A stretch of 64,000 bases of DNA from Actinoplanes lobatus (GTDB taxonomy: Bacteria; Actinomycetota; Actinomycetes; Mycobacteriales; Micromonosporaceae): the NCBI RefSeq assembly GCF_014205215.1, contig NZ_JACHNC010000001.1:8490501-8554500 (forward strand), in the 5' to 3' direction. Shown piece by piece: positions 8,152-17,272 of this stretch. Under the pieces are notes generated by a model, which ran no database searches, was not told the origin of the DNA, and saw only the letters and a program-made list of their open reading frames with translations. The position numbers and the translations under genes were made by a program. Numbering within the stretch: the first letter of the stretch is position 1; each line of letters starts with the position of its first letter.

Positions 8152-11100
8152 GTGTTCACCGGTCTGATTCTGGACGCTGCCGAGTTCGAGGTGCTCGTCG
8201 GCGGGGAGCGGGTGGCCCGCCGGCCGCTGGCGGACGCCGATGTCAGGCTGCTGCAGGACGTGGCGGTCCGCTATGTGCACGCGGTGCAGACCCGCGCCGA
8301 GGATCCGGTGTTCCTCGGTCTCGGCCGGGAGTTGTTCGCCTGGATCGACGGTGGCCAGGGTGGGTGGAGCGGGCTGTTGCAGCGGGCCACGGCGCCGCTG
8401 GTGTTCGAGGTGCAGACCCCGGGCCCGCCGTCCCCGGCCGGGTGGGCGGCGCTGCGGGCGCCGTGGGAGGTGCTCGCCGACGAGGTCGGGTTCCTGGCCG
8501 CTGACGGCCTGCGCCGCTTCGAGGTGGTCCGCCGCTTGGGGAAGCCGTCCCAGGCGTCTCCGCTCGACGGGTTCCGGTTGGGGTTGATGTTCATGGCCTC
8601 AGCCCCGGCCGGACAGCAGGAACTGGATTTCGAGGCCGAGGAGTCGGCGATCCTGACGGCGGTCGGCGACAGCCGGGTGGACCTGGTCGTGGAGGACACC
8701 GGCGATCCCGACCAGTTGAGTCTGCGGTGGGCCGACCTCGACGGCCTCCCGGTCCTGCACCTGTCCTGCCACGGCGTGAACAACTGGCCGTCGAACGGGA
8801 CCCGGGTGCCGGTGCTGATGATGGAGGACGAGGTCGGTGAGCCCCGTCCGGTGACGGCGGCGGAACTGGTTGGCCGGTTGTCGGTGATGCCGCGGTTGAT
8901 GTTCGTGTCGGCGTGCCTGACGGCGACGGCGGCGGACGCGTCCGGGCACCTGCCGCCCGGCCCGGCCCATCGCGCCTCCGACTCGCCCGGCAACGGCAAC
9001 GGCAACGGTGTGATGGTTCCGGTGGCGCACTCGCTCTCCACCGAACTCGTGAGCGCCGGGGTGCCGGCGGTGGTGGGTTGGGACGGGTCGGTCACCGACG
9101 GCGCGGCGACCCTGTTCGCCCAGCACCTCTACCAGCGGCTGGGGTTACGGCAGGAGTTGGCAGCGGCGGTGGGCGACGCCCGGCGCAAGCTTCTGGCCTG
9201 CAAGGATCCGCAGTTGCGGGCGGATTGGCACCTTGCCCGGATATGGCTGGGCCCGACCGGCGGCGGCCGGGTGGTCGCCGGTACCGCCCGTCGGCAGGTC
9301 TCCGCGGTCCAGGCCACGAAGACGTTCCTGGACCTCAAACAACAGCATGTGCCGGTGGCGACGGCGGACATGTTCGTCGGCCGCCGCCGCGAGATGCGCA
9401 CGGCCCTGCGAGCGCTGCGCGGCGGCGAGCGGGCCGGGGTGCTCTTGCACGGGCAGGGCCGGCTGGGCAAGTCGAGTCTGGCCGCCCGGCTGGCGGACCG
9501 GTTCCCTGACCGGGCGGTGGCGGTGGTGTTCGGTGACTACACCGCGATGGGGGTGCTGGAGGCGGTCGCGGCGGCGGTGCAGGACAACCCGGCCGCCCGG
9601 ACGCTGATCGAGTCCCGGCGGGCCGAGGTACGCGACCATCCGGAAGTGCTGCGCTGGGTTCTGATAGACCTGCTGGCCGGCCCGTTGACACAGGCCGGCG
9701 AGCACCGGCAGCGGCCGCTGTTGCTGATCATCGACGATCTGGAGCAGATCCTTGTAGCCCAGGCGGACGGCCCGCATCGGCTGGCGACGGGTTATGCGCC
9801 GGTGCTGGCGGCCGCGCTGCAGGCGTTCGATCCTTCCCTGGGTGACAGTAGGTTGGTGCTGACCAGCCGTTTCGTCTTCGCCCTCGACGGCCTGGAGGAC
9901 CGGTTGGCATCGGTGCAGTTGACACCGTTGTCGGACGTGGCTCAGCTCAAGCTCGCGGTACGCCAGCGGGCGGTGTCGCCGGAGGACCTGCGGGAGGCAC
10001 GGGCGGATTTGGCCGCCCGGGCGGTGGCGGTCAGCCGAGGCAACCCCGGCCTGCAGGATCTGGTCGCGTTGCGGCTGGTCTACAGTTCGCAGGTCGCGCC
10101 CGCACGGGCCGAACAGGCGGTCTCCGACATGGAGACCTACCTGAGCCAGGGTGATCTGCCCGCCTCCAGCGAGGTGCGGGCGTTCGTGGAGAACCTTGCG
10201 ATCGACGCCCTGATCGAACAGGCCGGACCGGCCCACATCGCCCTGCTTCGCGCGCTGACCCTGTTCGACCTGCCGATTCCCACCACGGTCATCGGCCTTC
10301 TCGAAACACGCACCGGCGGATCGGTTCAACGGCTGTGCGGACTCGGGCTGGCCGATACCTTCCCCGACGCCCGAGACCAGGCGACCACCGCCGTGGCGGT
10401 CAACGCACTCGCCGCCGGCCGGCTCACCCCACTGACAGCCGTCGAGCAGACCGAACTGGCGGCTCTGATGGTGCAGCCGCTGCTGGCCGCGTGGGGCGGC
10501 CCCGGACAGCAATCGGAGTGGAGTCGCGGTCTGGATCTGCAACTGACCATGCTGGCGGTCCAGGCGGATGATCCGGCAGTGGTCGCGCTGTGCGCTCCGG
10601 ACGCCGTACAGGGGTTGCTCGCCGGGCCGGCACAGGTGGCGCTCAGACTCGGCCAGCAAGCCCTCGCCATTCTCGACCGGCACGCCATTCCCGCGCGGGT
10701 CCTGCTGCTGCGGCGTGTCGCTGAGGCGGCACTCATCAGCGGCGACGGCGACATAGCGGCCACGCTGTCCGGCCGGGCGGTCGAGCAGGCCACTGCGGGG
10801 GGCGTTGCGGCCGATCCGCTGGAACACGCCCGGGCCATCGCCGAACACGCCCGTCTTCTCAAGGACCGGGGTGAGCCGGAGCAGGCCGAAATGCTGCTGC
10901 ACCAGGCCCGGGACATATTCACCGCTGAAGGATCCGAACGTGAGGCGGCGTTCGCCTGGGGCGACATTGCCAGTCTGCTGTACTGGCGCGGCGAATTCGA
11001 CGAAGCGCTCCGCATTCGCCACGAAGTCGAACTTCCGGTGTACGAACGCCTCGGCGACACCCGGGCCATCGCGTTCACCTGGGGTGACATCGCCGACATC

Positions 11101-12102
11101 ATGTACCAGCGAGGCGAACTCGACGAAGCGCTCCGCATCCGCCACGAAGTCGAACTTCCGGTGTACGAACGCCTCGGCAACACCCGGTCCATCGCGTTCA
11201 CCTGGGGAAAAATCGCCGACATCATGTACCAGCGCAGCCAATACGATGATTCACTCCGCATTCGCTACGAAAGACAACTACCGGTCTACGAACGCCTCGG
11301 CGATACGCGCGAAATCGCCATCGTCTGGGGAAAAATCGCCGACATCATGCACCGGCGCAGCGAATACGACGAAGCTCTCAGAATCTATCGCGAGAAGCAA
11401 CTACCGGTCTACGAACGCCTCGGCGATACGCGCGAAATCGCCATCGCCTGGGGCAAGATCGCCGTTATCCTACATCGGCAGGGCGATATCGATGCGGCCC
11501 TCCGAATCCATCAGGAGAAGGCGCTGCCAGCTTTCGAGAAGGTTGGCGACACACGCTCCCTTGCGATCACCTGGGGAAATATCGCGTCAATCCACTACCA
11601 AAACGGCGACTACGGCGAAGCCCAGCGAATCAATCAGGAGAAGGCGCTGCCGGCTTTCGAGCAGCTCGGCGACACACGCTCCATTGCGGTCGCCTGGAGC
11701 AATATCGCATCCATCCATCACGAGAACGGCAATTACGAAGAAGCTCAACGTATCAATCAGGAGAAGGCGCTGCCCGCGCTTGAGCAACTCGGCGACCTGG
11801 ACGGCATCGCGAACATCAGGTGGCGTATCGCGGAGATCCAGCTGGACCAGAACGACTTTTCAGCCGCAGCGTCCAACCTGGTAGCAGCATTCCAGATCTT
11901 CGATCACCTGGACCGACCCGATGGTCTCGCTGTCACTGGTGGCATCCTTGGTCAACTCCTGATCGCCTCCGGAGAGCCGGACGCCGCGCGGCAGGTGCTG
12001 GAGAAGAGTCTCGCCGCGGCACGCAAGGTCGTGAATCGACGTCTCGCGGAGCAGATCCAGGAACTGCTGCGAGGGGTCGAATCCAGACCTGATGGCGGGT
12101 AA
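8152..12102 (+). CDS. CHAT-protease / STAND-like NTPase / TPR protein, copy 2
   Basis: Protein of 1316 residues, paralogue of the 4009-7716 product. The GTG at 8152 is preceded by AGGAGG at 8139-8144, the same context as copy 1; a GTG at 8107 is also in frame but lacks this support. The CHAT dyad is His207 (LHLSCHG) and Cys255 (FVSACLTA). Walker A GQGRLGKS is at about 434-441, Walker B LLIIDDLEQ follows. The C-terminus carries seven 41-residue TPR-like units, more diverged than those of copy 1, so sensor regions differ in number and sequence while the protease and NTPase domains are conserved. Probable role as in copy 1. It converges on the response-regulator gene, with a hairpin between. Confidence 0.9.
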   Translation: MFTGLILDAAEFEVLVGGERVARRPLADADVRLLQDVAVRYVHAVQTRAEDPVFLGLGRELFAWIDGGQGGWSGLLQRATAPLVFEVQTPGPPSPAGWAALRAPWEVLADEVGFLAADGLRRFEVVRRLGKPSQASPLDGFRLGLMFMASAPAGQQELDFEAEESAILTAVGDSRVDLVVEDTGDPDQLSLRWADLDGLPVLHLSCHGVNNWPSNGTRVPVLMMEDEVGEPRPVTAAELVGRLSVMPRLMFVSACLTATAADASGHLPPGPAHRASDSPGNGNGNGVMVPVAHSLSTELVSAGVPAVVGWDGSVTDGAATLFAQHLYQRLGLRQELAAAVGDARRKLLACKDPQLRADWHLARIWLGPTGGGRVVAGTARRQVSAVQATKTFLDLKQQHVPVATADMFVGRRREMRTALRALRGGERAGVLLHGQGRLGKSSLAARLADRFPDRAVAVVFGDYTAMGVLEAVAAAVQDNPAARTLIESRRAEVRDHPEVLRWVLIDLLAGPLTQAGEHRQRPLLLIIDDLEQILVAQADGPHRLATGYAPVLAAALQAFDPSLGDSRLVLTSRFVFALDGLEDRLASVQLTPLSDVAQLKLAVRQRAVSPEDLREARADLAARAVAVSRGNPGLQDLVALRLVYSSQVAPARAEQAVSDMETYLSQGDLPASSEVRAFVENLAIDALIEQAGPAHIALLRALTLFDLPIPTTVIGLLETRTGGSVQRLCGLGLADTFPDARDQATTAVAVNALAAGRLTPLTAVEQTELAALMVQPLLAAWGGPGQQSEWSRGLDLQLTMLAVQADDPAVVALCAPDAVQGLLAGPAQVALRLGQQALAILDRHAIPARVLLLRRVAEAALISGDGDIAATLSGRAVEQATAGGVAADPLEHARAIAEHARLLKDRGEPEQAEMLLHQARDIFTAEGSEREAAFAWGDIASLLYWRGEFDEALRIRHEVELPVYERLGDTRAIAFTWGDIADIMYQRGELDEALRIRHEVELPVYERLGNTRSIAFTWGKIADIMYQRSQYDDSLRIRYERQLPVYERLGDTREIAIVWGKIADIMHRRSEYDEALRIYREKQLPVYERLGDTREIAIAWGKIAVILHRQGDIDAALRIHQEKALPAFEKVGDTRSLAITWGNIASIHYQNGDYGEAQRINQEKALPAFEQLGDTRSIAVAWSNIASIHHENGNYEEAQRINQEKALPALEQLGDLDGIANIRWRIAEIQLDQNDFSAAASNLVAAFQIFDHLDRPDGLAVTGGILGQLLIASGEPDAARQVLEKSLAAARKVVNRRLAEQIQELLRGVESRPDGG
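10945..11805 (+). repeat. Seven tandem 123-bp coding repeats, diverged (41-aa TPR-like units)
   Basis: Units start at 10945, 11068, 11191, 11314, 11437, 11560 and 11683. The consensus follows copy 1 (W-xIADI-Y, EALRI, LPVYERLGDTR), but later units change to QEKALPAFEQLGDTR, so this array is older or more freely diverged than the five-unit array of copy 1. Confidence 0.9.
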
Positions 12103-12103
12103 C

Positions 12104-12142
12104 CCACCACCCGACGTCGATCCGGGGGTTCCCGGGCGGTGG
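12104..12142. terminator. Hairpin between convergent CHAT gene and response regulator
   Basis: CCACCACCCG (12104-12113) pairs with CGGGCGGTGG (12133-12142) with one mismatch and a 19-nt loop. It lies between the two stop codons, so it could serve both strands. Confidence 0.5.
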
Positions 12143-12146
12143 CTCA

Positions 12147-12806
12147 TCAGGTGGAGCGGAGGCGGTAGCCGACTCCTCGGACGGTCTGGACCAGGTCGGG
12201 GTCGCCCAGTTTGTTGCGCAGGGAGGCGACGTGGACCTCCAGGGTGTGTTTGCCGGACCAGGTGGTCTGCCAGACGTCGAGCATGATGCGCTCGCGGGTG
12301 AGGGCCACCCCGGGCTGGCGGGCCAGAGACGCCAGGATGTCGAATTCCTTGCGGGTGAGGTTGACCGGCTCGCCGTCAACGGTGACGCTGCGGGCGCCTG
12401 GGTCGATACACAGCGGGCCGACCTCGACCACCTGGGCCGGCGCGGGGGCCGACCGCATGGTTCGCCGCAGCAGGGCCTCGATGCGGGCCTGTAGTTCGGC
12501 CATCGAGAACGGCTTGACCACGTAGTCGTCGGCGCCGACTCGCAGGCCGGTCACCCGGTCGCGTTCCTCACCGCGGGCGGTGACGGCGATGATGCCGAGG
12601 TTCTCGTTGCGGGCGCGCAGCACCCGGCACACGTCGATGCCGTCGCCGTCGGGCAGGTTGAGGTCCAGGAGCACGAGGTCACACGGGGCGGCCTCGAGCG
12701 CCGCGGTGGCGGTGGCGGCGTGTTCCACCGCGTAGCCGCGCCGTTGCAGCATCGTGGTCATCACCGCGCCCACCCGGCGGTCGTCCTCCACCAGCAAGAT
12801 CCGCAT
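12147..12806 (-). CDS. OmpR-family two-component response regulator
   Basis: Cytoplasmic DNA-binding regulator of 219 residues. The receiver domain (1-115) has the acidic pair Asp8/Asp9, phospho-acceptor Asp48 (LVLLDLNLP), Thr76 and Lys98 (VKPFSM). A winged helix follows (LTRKEFDILASLA, then VRGVGYRLRST). No kinase gene adjoins it; the nearest is at 1375-2733, same strand, beyond the CHAT island. That pair may once have been neighbours, but the kinase is preceded by a different regulator tail, so partnership is uncertain. Confidence 0.93.
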   Translation of the reverse strand: MRILLVEDDRRVGAVMTTMLQRRGYAVEHAATATAALEAAPCDLVLLDLNLPDGDGIDVCRVLRARNENLGIIAVTARGEERDRVTGLRVGADDYVVKPFSMAELQARIEALLRRTMRSAPAPAQVVEVGPLCIDPGARSVTVDGEPVNLTRKEFDILASLARQPGVALTRERIMLDVWQTTWSGKHTLEVHVASLRNKLGDPDLVQTVRGVGYRLRST

Positions 12807-12922
12807 CGGTCCCCCGGCCTTCCGTCGTTCGAACGCCGCACGGTAGCCGCTGGATGTTTCCGGCGGCCACTCGGAGGATATTGGCCCTTGACAACCAGGT
12901 GCCGTTTTTGTCGGTGACCCGG

Positions 12923-12980
12923 CAGCTCAGCCCGGTGGGTGCGGCACTGGCCGGACCCGGCAGTAAGCCGGGCTGAGCTG
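12923..12980. terminator. 13-bp perfect inverted repeat downstream of the 13.0-kb membrane-protein gene
   Basis: CAGCTCAGCCCGG (12923-12935) and CCGGGCTGAGCTG (12968-12980) are exact inverted repeats with a 32-nt loop. The position, downstream of the minus-strand gene ending at 13026 and upstream of the response-regulator start, fits a terminator; a regulatory cruciform is an alternative. The rest of 12807-13025 shows nothing else clear. Confidence 0.5.
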
Positions 12981-13025
12981 CGGGAACGGCCGTGGTTGCG
13001 GTTGGCGACTGCGGCGTCCGTACCC

Positions 13026-13328
13026 CTAAGAAGTCATTCTGAGGAGCGCGTTGCCGCCGAGCATGAGCACGTCGGCGCCGGCGACGAACGCCATGCACCG
13101 CCGGTAGAGGCGGTCGGCGAGTTCCGGGTCGTCGGTGGTGCCCCAGGCGCGGAAGAGCAGGATGACGGCGCAGATCACCAGCGGGATCCCGCCGATGACC
13201 AGCAGCCAGCCCTCGCCGGGTGTGGTGCCCCGGGCCACCAGCGTGGTCACCATTGTTGCCGGGAGGATCCCGAAGAACACCACGGCGAGTACGGCGTACC
13301 AGCGCAGCGGCGTGATCGTGTTCGTCAT
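13026..13328 (-). CDS. Small three-helix membrane protein
   Basis: Protein of 100 residues of unknown function. Hydrophobic segments lie at about 11-32, 41-60 and 82-97, separated by a charged loop (TTDDPELADRLYRRC). It follows the OxiA-like gene by 25 bp on the same strand with an AAAGGTGA Shine-Dalgarno, so it is probably the last gene of the lcp-oxi transcript. No family recognised. Confidence 0.7.
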   Translation of the reverse strand: MTNTITPLRWYAVLAVVFFGILPATMVTTLVARGTTPGEGWLLVIGGIPLVICAVILLFRAWGTTDDPELADRLYRRCMAFVAGADVLMLGGNALLRMTS

Positions 13329-13353
13329 CTGTCACCTTTCGGTCCGCGCGATC

Positions 13354-13833
13354 CTAACCGCCGGAGGCGGCGGCCGCCCTGATCGCCTCCCGGATGCGCG
13401 CGTAGGTGCCGCACCGGCAGATGTTGCGGATGCCGTCCAGGTCGGCGTCGGTGATCTCCCGGCCTTCGGCGGCGACCCGGCGCACCAGGTCGACGGCCGC
13501 CATGATCTGGCCGGGCTGGCAGTAGCCGCACTGCACCACGTCGTGGTCGAGCCAGGCCTGCTGCATCGGGTGCAGGTCGGCTCCGGCGGTGGCGGCCAGG
13601 CCTTCGATGGTGGTCACCTCGTCGCCGGGGCCCAGGTCGCGGACCGGTACGGCGCACGGGTTGAACGCGCGCCCGTTGAGGTGGCTGGTGCAGGCCTTGC
13701 AGACGTTGATGCCGCAGCCGTACTTCGGGCCGGTGACGCCGAGGATGTCGCGCAGCACCCACAGCAGGCGCACGTCGCTGTCGACATCGACGGTGACCTG
13801 CGCACCGTTGACCCGGAAGGTGTGCTCAGGCAC
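13354..13833 (-). CDS. oxiA: (2Fe-2S) small subunit of a molybdenum hydroxylase (OxiA-like)
   Basis: Electron-transfer subunit of a xanthine-dehydrogenase/isoquinoline-1-oxidoreductase type enzyme, 159 residues. The GTG at 13833 has AGGGGGT upstream. The plant-type cluster is YGCGINVCKAC with a later Cys; the second cluster is QCGYCQPGQ and ICRCGTY. It follows the large subunit by 14 bp. In Streptomyces sp. K30 the homologous oxiA and oxiB lie beside lcp and are thought to oxidise the aldehydes made from rubber. The gene order lcp, oxiB, oxiA is the same here, which supports the symbol. Confidence 0.88.
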   Translation of the reverse strand: MPEHTFRVNGAQVTVDVDSDVRLLWVLRDILGVTGPKYGCGINVCKACTSHLNGRAFNPCAVPVRDLGPGDEVTTIEGLAATAGADLHPMQQAWLDHDVVQCGYCQPGQIMAAVDLVRRVAAEGREITDADLDGIRNICRCGTYARIREAIRAAAASGG

Positions 13834-13847
13834 TCATACCCCCTGTT

Positions 13848-16109
13848 TCATCGGACGTGGTCGAGTCCGTCGACCGGGGAGGCGGGAATCGGTGGGACGG
13901 TCGGTTTCGGCACGAACGACAGGGTGCCGTGGTTGATCGGGAAGGTGGTCGGCATGGTGCCGGTGGCCCGTCCGTAGGCGCAGGCGACCGCCGCCATGGC
14001 CGCCGACACGCCCAGTTCGCCGGCGCCGCCGGGCTGGTCGGAGTCGCTGGGCATGATGATGATCCGCAGGTCGGGCGGGGTGTTCCACTGCCGGGTGTAG
14101 AAGTAGTTGTCCCAGCTGGCCTCGAGGAAGTAGCCGTCGCGCAGGTGCAGGCTGGAGGTGAGAGCCAGCGCGATGCCGTCCATCACACAACCCATCATCT
14201 GTGCCTCCAGGCCGAGTGGATTCACGGCGAGACCCACGTCGACGGCGAAAACGGCCCGGGTCACCCGGGGTCCGGCCACGCCGTCGCGGATCGGCCGGTT
14301 CACCGTCTCGGGCCGGCAGTCGATCTCGACGAGGCAGGCGCTGACGCCCTTGTACTCGGAGTGGAAGGCGATGCCCTGGGCCACTCCGGCCGGCAGGGTC
14401 CGCCCCCATCCCCCGGTTTCCGCCACCGCCCGCAGGACGGCCCGGGAGCGGTCGCCGCGCAGCAGGTCGTGCCGGAACCGGTACGGGTCGCGGCCCATCC
14501 GGGCGGCGACCTGGTCGACGACGAGTTCGCGGGCGCAGGTGGTGTCGGGTGAGTAGACGTTGCGCATGCTGCCGGTGTTGAAGCCTTTGCCGGTCTCGCT
14601 GAGCAGCCGGCTGTGCAGTCCGAAGTCGTACGGCGAGGTGTGGCTGAACTGGAAGAACGTCTGGGCGAACGCCTTGTCGCCGATCGGCAGTTTGGCGGCC
14701 ATGGCGGTGAACAGCTCTCCGAGGCCGTGGCCGAGGTCGGTGGTGACGCTGGTGTGCCGCTGTTCGAAGCCGAGAACCAGGTTTCCGGCGTAGGCGATGC
14801 GGACCCGGGAGGTGGCCATCGGGTGGGTGCGGCCCTGCCGGGAGTCGTCGGCGCGGTGCCACATGAGTTTGACGGCCTTGCCGAGTTTCTGGGACAGCTC
14901 GGCGGCTTCCAGGGCGGCGTCGAAGAACAGTTTGCGGCCGAACGAGCCGCCGCCCTCGGTGACGTGCACGGTGACGGCGCTGACCGGCAGCCCGAGGCGG
15001 GCCGCGATGCTCTGTTTGGCGACGATCGGGGATTTGAGGGCCGACCAGATCTCGGCGCGGCCGCCGCGGACGTCGGCGATCGCGCAGTTGGGTTCCAGGG
15101 CGCTGTTGCTGCGGAAGTGGAAGGTGAACCGGCCTTCCACGTACGGGGTGATCGGTCGCGGGCCGAGGGGTAGTTCGGCCGATGCCAGCTCGCGTGCGAC
15201 GGTGGTGTCGGACTGTCCCTCGACGGTGCCCGGCTTCCAGGTGACGCGCAGTGCGCGGACCGCGTCGATGCACTGGCCGAACGTGTCGGCGCGGACGGCG
15301 ACGCCGGTGGAGATGGTGACCACGTCGGTGACGCCCGGCATGGCGCGTACCTCGTCGAGGTTGGCGACCGTGCCGGGTTTGCCGTTGATGGTCGGTGGCC
15401 GGCACACCATGGCGGGTTTGGCGCCGGGCACGGTCACGTCCATGGCGAACTTCTTGCGGCCGGTGACGGCGTCGCGGGCGTCGATGCGGCCGTGCGGGCG
15501 GCCGATGACGGTGAAGTCGTCCTTCGCGGTGAGTTCCACCGGTACGGCGAGGGTGCGCGGGCTGGCCGCCTTGGTGGCCAGTTCACCGATGCCGATCCGG
15601 CGCCCGTCGCGGGTGCTGATGACGCCGTCGGCGAGCCGCAGGTCGCTGGAGCCGAACTCGTCGGCCGCGGCGGCGAGCAGGCGCTGACGGGCGACCGCCG
15701 CGGCCACCCGGATCGGGGTGTACGTGGCGATCGTCGTGTTCGAGCCGCCGGTCATCTGGTTGAACAGCAGTTCCGGGCGGGCGTCGGCCAGGGTGATCTT
15801 CACCCGGTGCAGGGGTACGGCCAGTTCCTCCGCGATGAGCATGGCCGTGGAGGTGGTGATGCCCTGCCCCACCTCGGCTCTGGGCAGGGCGAACGACACC
15901 GTACCGTCGGCGTTGATCTCCACCGCGATCAGCCCGGAGGTGGGCAGGGCGGCGGCCGTCATGATGTCGTTGAGGTCGAGCAGTTCAGCGGCCTGCGCCT
16001 CCCCGAGTGAAGCTGCCGCCGCCTCCCCGAGTGAAGCCGGGGAGGCGGCGGCCACCAGGACGGGGGCCGCCAGCACATATCCCAGGAACCGTCGCCGGGA
16101 TGTCGTCAT
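13848..16109 (-). CDS. oxiB: Tat-exported molybdopterin-binding large subunit (OxiB-like)
   Basis: Catalytic subunit of 753 residues of the isoquinoline-1-oxidoreductase beta/aldehyde-oxidase family. The ATG at 16109 overlaps the stop of the upstream lcp (ATGA), so translation is coupled. The N-terminus is a twin-arginine signal (TSRRRFLGYVLAAP), placing the enzyme outside the cytoplasmic membrane near the extracellular Lcp product. Molybdopterin-contact regions such as AEVGQGI and GGSFGRKL are present. Likely role: oxidise oligo-isoprenoid aldehydes to acids, by analogy with Streptomyces K30. The short sequence SLGEAAAASLGEA after the signal is a small internal duplication. Confidence 0.88.
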   Translation of the reverse strand: MTTSRRRFLGYVLAAPVLVAAASPASLGEAAAASLGEAQAAELLDLNDIMTAAALPTSGLIAVEINADGTVSFALPRAEVGQGITTSTAMLIAEELAVPLHRVKITLADARPELLFNQMTGGSNTTIATYTPIRVAAAVARQRLLAAAADEFGSSDLRLADGVISTRDGRRIGIGELATKAASPRTLAVPVELTAKDDFTVIGRPHGRIDARDAVTGRKKFAMDVTVPGAKPAMVCRPPTINGKPGTVANLDEVRAMPGVTDVVTISTGVAVRADTFGQCIDAVRALRVTWKPGTVEGQSDTTVARELASAELPLGPRPITPYVEGRFTFHFRSNSALEPNCAIADVRGGRAEIWSALKSPIVAKQSIAARLGLPVSAVTVHVTEGGGSFGRKLFFDAALEAAELSQKLGKAVKLMWHRADDSRQGRTHPMATSRVRIAYAGNLVLGFEQRHTSVTTDLGHGLGELFTAMAAKLPIGDKAFAQTFFQFSHTSPYDFGLHSRLLSETGKGFNTGSMRNVYSPDTTCARELVVDQVAARMGRDPYRFRHDLLRGDRSRAVLRAVAETGGWGRTLPAGVAQGIAFHSEYKGVSACLVEIDCRPETVNRPIRDGVAGPRVTRAVFAVDVGLAVNPLGLEAQMMGCVMDGIALALTSSLHLRDGYFLEASWDNYFYTRQWNTPPDLRIIIMPSDSDQPGGAGELGVSAAMAAVACAYGRATGTMPTTFPINHGTLSFVPKPTVPPIPASPVDGLDHVR

Positions 16110-17272
16110 CCTTCGGGCCGGTTGATCGTCGGAATCTCGATCTTGGTCTGCTGGGCCTTGGTCAGGAACAGCAGGATGTACTGCCGGGCGGCCTCGTCCA
16201 GCACCCAGGCGACCTCGGGCACCAGGGGCAGCGGGATGAGCTTCTCCCGGAACTTGACCAGCAGCGGCCACGCGTTCGCGACCAGCGGCCCCCAGATCGG
16301 CTCGCGTTCGATCTGGTCCCAGTCGGACACCTGGTCGCCGACCAGGTACCGGGCCAGGGCGTTGACCAGCGGCCGGCTGATGCTGGCCGGGCTGGTCTGC
16401 TCGGCGAGCTGGCTGAGCAGGATGTCGGTGAGCTCGACGCCCTCCCGGGTGGGTCCCATGTTGGGCGGGAGCACCTGGTCGGACTGGGCGTTGGCGGCCG
16501 CCCAGGTGGCCGGGATGTATTCGTCGCGCACCCCGAGCATGTGCGCGGTGACCTGCCAGACGTGCAGGTAGGCCTGGGAGTCGGCGGCGCTGATCGGGAC
16601 CTGCCATTCCCGCAGCTTGCGCATCGCGTACGTGGGGAGCGTGTGCCAGGTGACCAGGATGTCCTCCTGGCTGATCGGGACGCTCCACTTCCAGTGCGGC
16701 GACTGTTGCAGCAGGTGCCGCACCGCTGCGTGGACCAGTCGCGTCTTGACCGCCTGGACGATGCAGTCGCCGTCCGGCCGGTACGCGTTGAGCGAGCCGA
16801 CCGAGAAGCCGAGGAGGCTGGTCTTGGCGACCCGGTCCTCCATGTCGGCGCCGCCTTTGGAGTAGTAGACCGACCACGCCTCTTTGGGGATGGCCGTGCT
16901 CAGCATGCCGCCGCCGACACCGTTGAGCAGGTTGAGATAGAGACCGCGGGACTTGTTGAAGGTGGCCGCCGTCTCGAGTTTGGCGCGGTCCGCCCAGGAC
17001 GGCAGCTGCCGCGCCTTCTCGATGAACTCGACCAGGTATCCGGGCAGTCCGTCGGGCAGCGGCTGGTCGTTGCGGGTCCAGTTCCACAACAGCCGGTTGA
17101 CCTCGGGAACCGCGCCGCTGTCGAGCAGCTCGGCCGAGACCGGGTCGGCTTCGGCGTCCCACTGGCTGCTCCACGGCAACGCCGCCGCTGCCTGCGCTCT
17201 CGAGGGAACCGCGAAGATCGCCGCGGCTGCCGCGCCGGCCCTCAGCATGTCGCGTCTGCTCAGGTCAGCCAT
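16106..17272 (-). CDS. lcp: Latex-clearing protein (rubber oxygenase), intact paralogue
   Basis: Secreted b-type-haem dioxygenase that cleaves poly(cis-1,4-isoprene) to aldehyde/ketone oligomers; 388 residues (DUF2236/MpaB-type). A Tat signal begins the protein (LSRRDMLRAG, then AQAAA). Residues corresponding to LcpK30 Glu148, Arg164, Lys167, Thr168 and His198 are Glu131, Arg147, Lys150, Thr151 and His181, a constant offset of 17, in the segments IPKEA, DRVAKT and RLVHAAVRH. It overlaps both the upstream lcp end (8 bp) and the oxiB start (4 bp), so lcp-lcp-oxiB-oxiA is one operon. Confidence 0.93.
   Translation of the reverse strand: MADLSRRDMLRAGAAAAAIFAVPSRAQAAAALPWSSQWDAEADPVSAELLDSGAVPEVNRLLWNWTRNDQPLPDGLPGYLVEFIEKARQLPSWADRAKLETAATFNKSRGLYLNLLNGVGGGMLSTAIPKEAWSVYYSKGGADMEDRVAKTSLLGFSVGSLNAYRPDGDCIVQAVKTRLVHAAVRHLLQQSPHWKWSVPISQEDILVTWHTLPTYAMRKLREWQVPISAADSQAYLHVWQVTAHMLGVRDEYIPATWAAANAQSDQVLPPNMGPTREGVELTDILLSQLAEQTSPASISRPLVNALARYLVGDQVSDWDQIEREPIWGPLVANAWPLLVKFREKLIPLPLVPEVAWVLDEAARQYILLFLTKAQQTKIEIPTINRPEG

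Noticed and set aside
9145..11241. 698-codon minus-strand frame opposite CHAT copy 2
   Set aside because: Its internal periodicity simply mirrors the 123-bp repeats of the sense gene.
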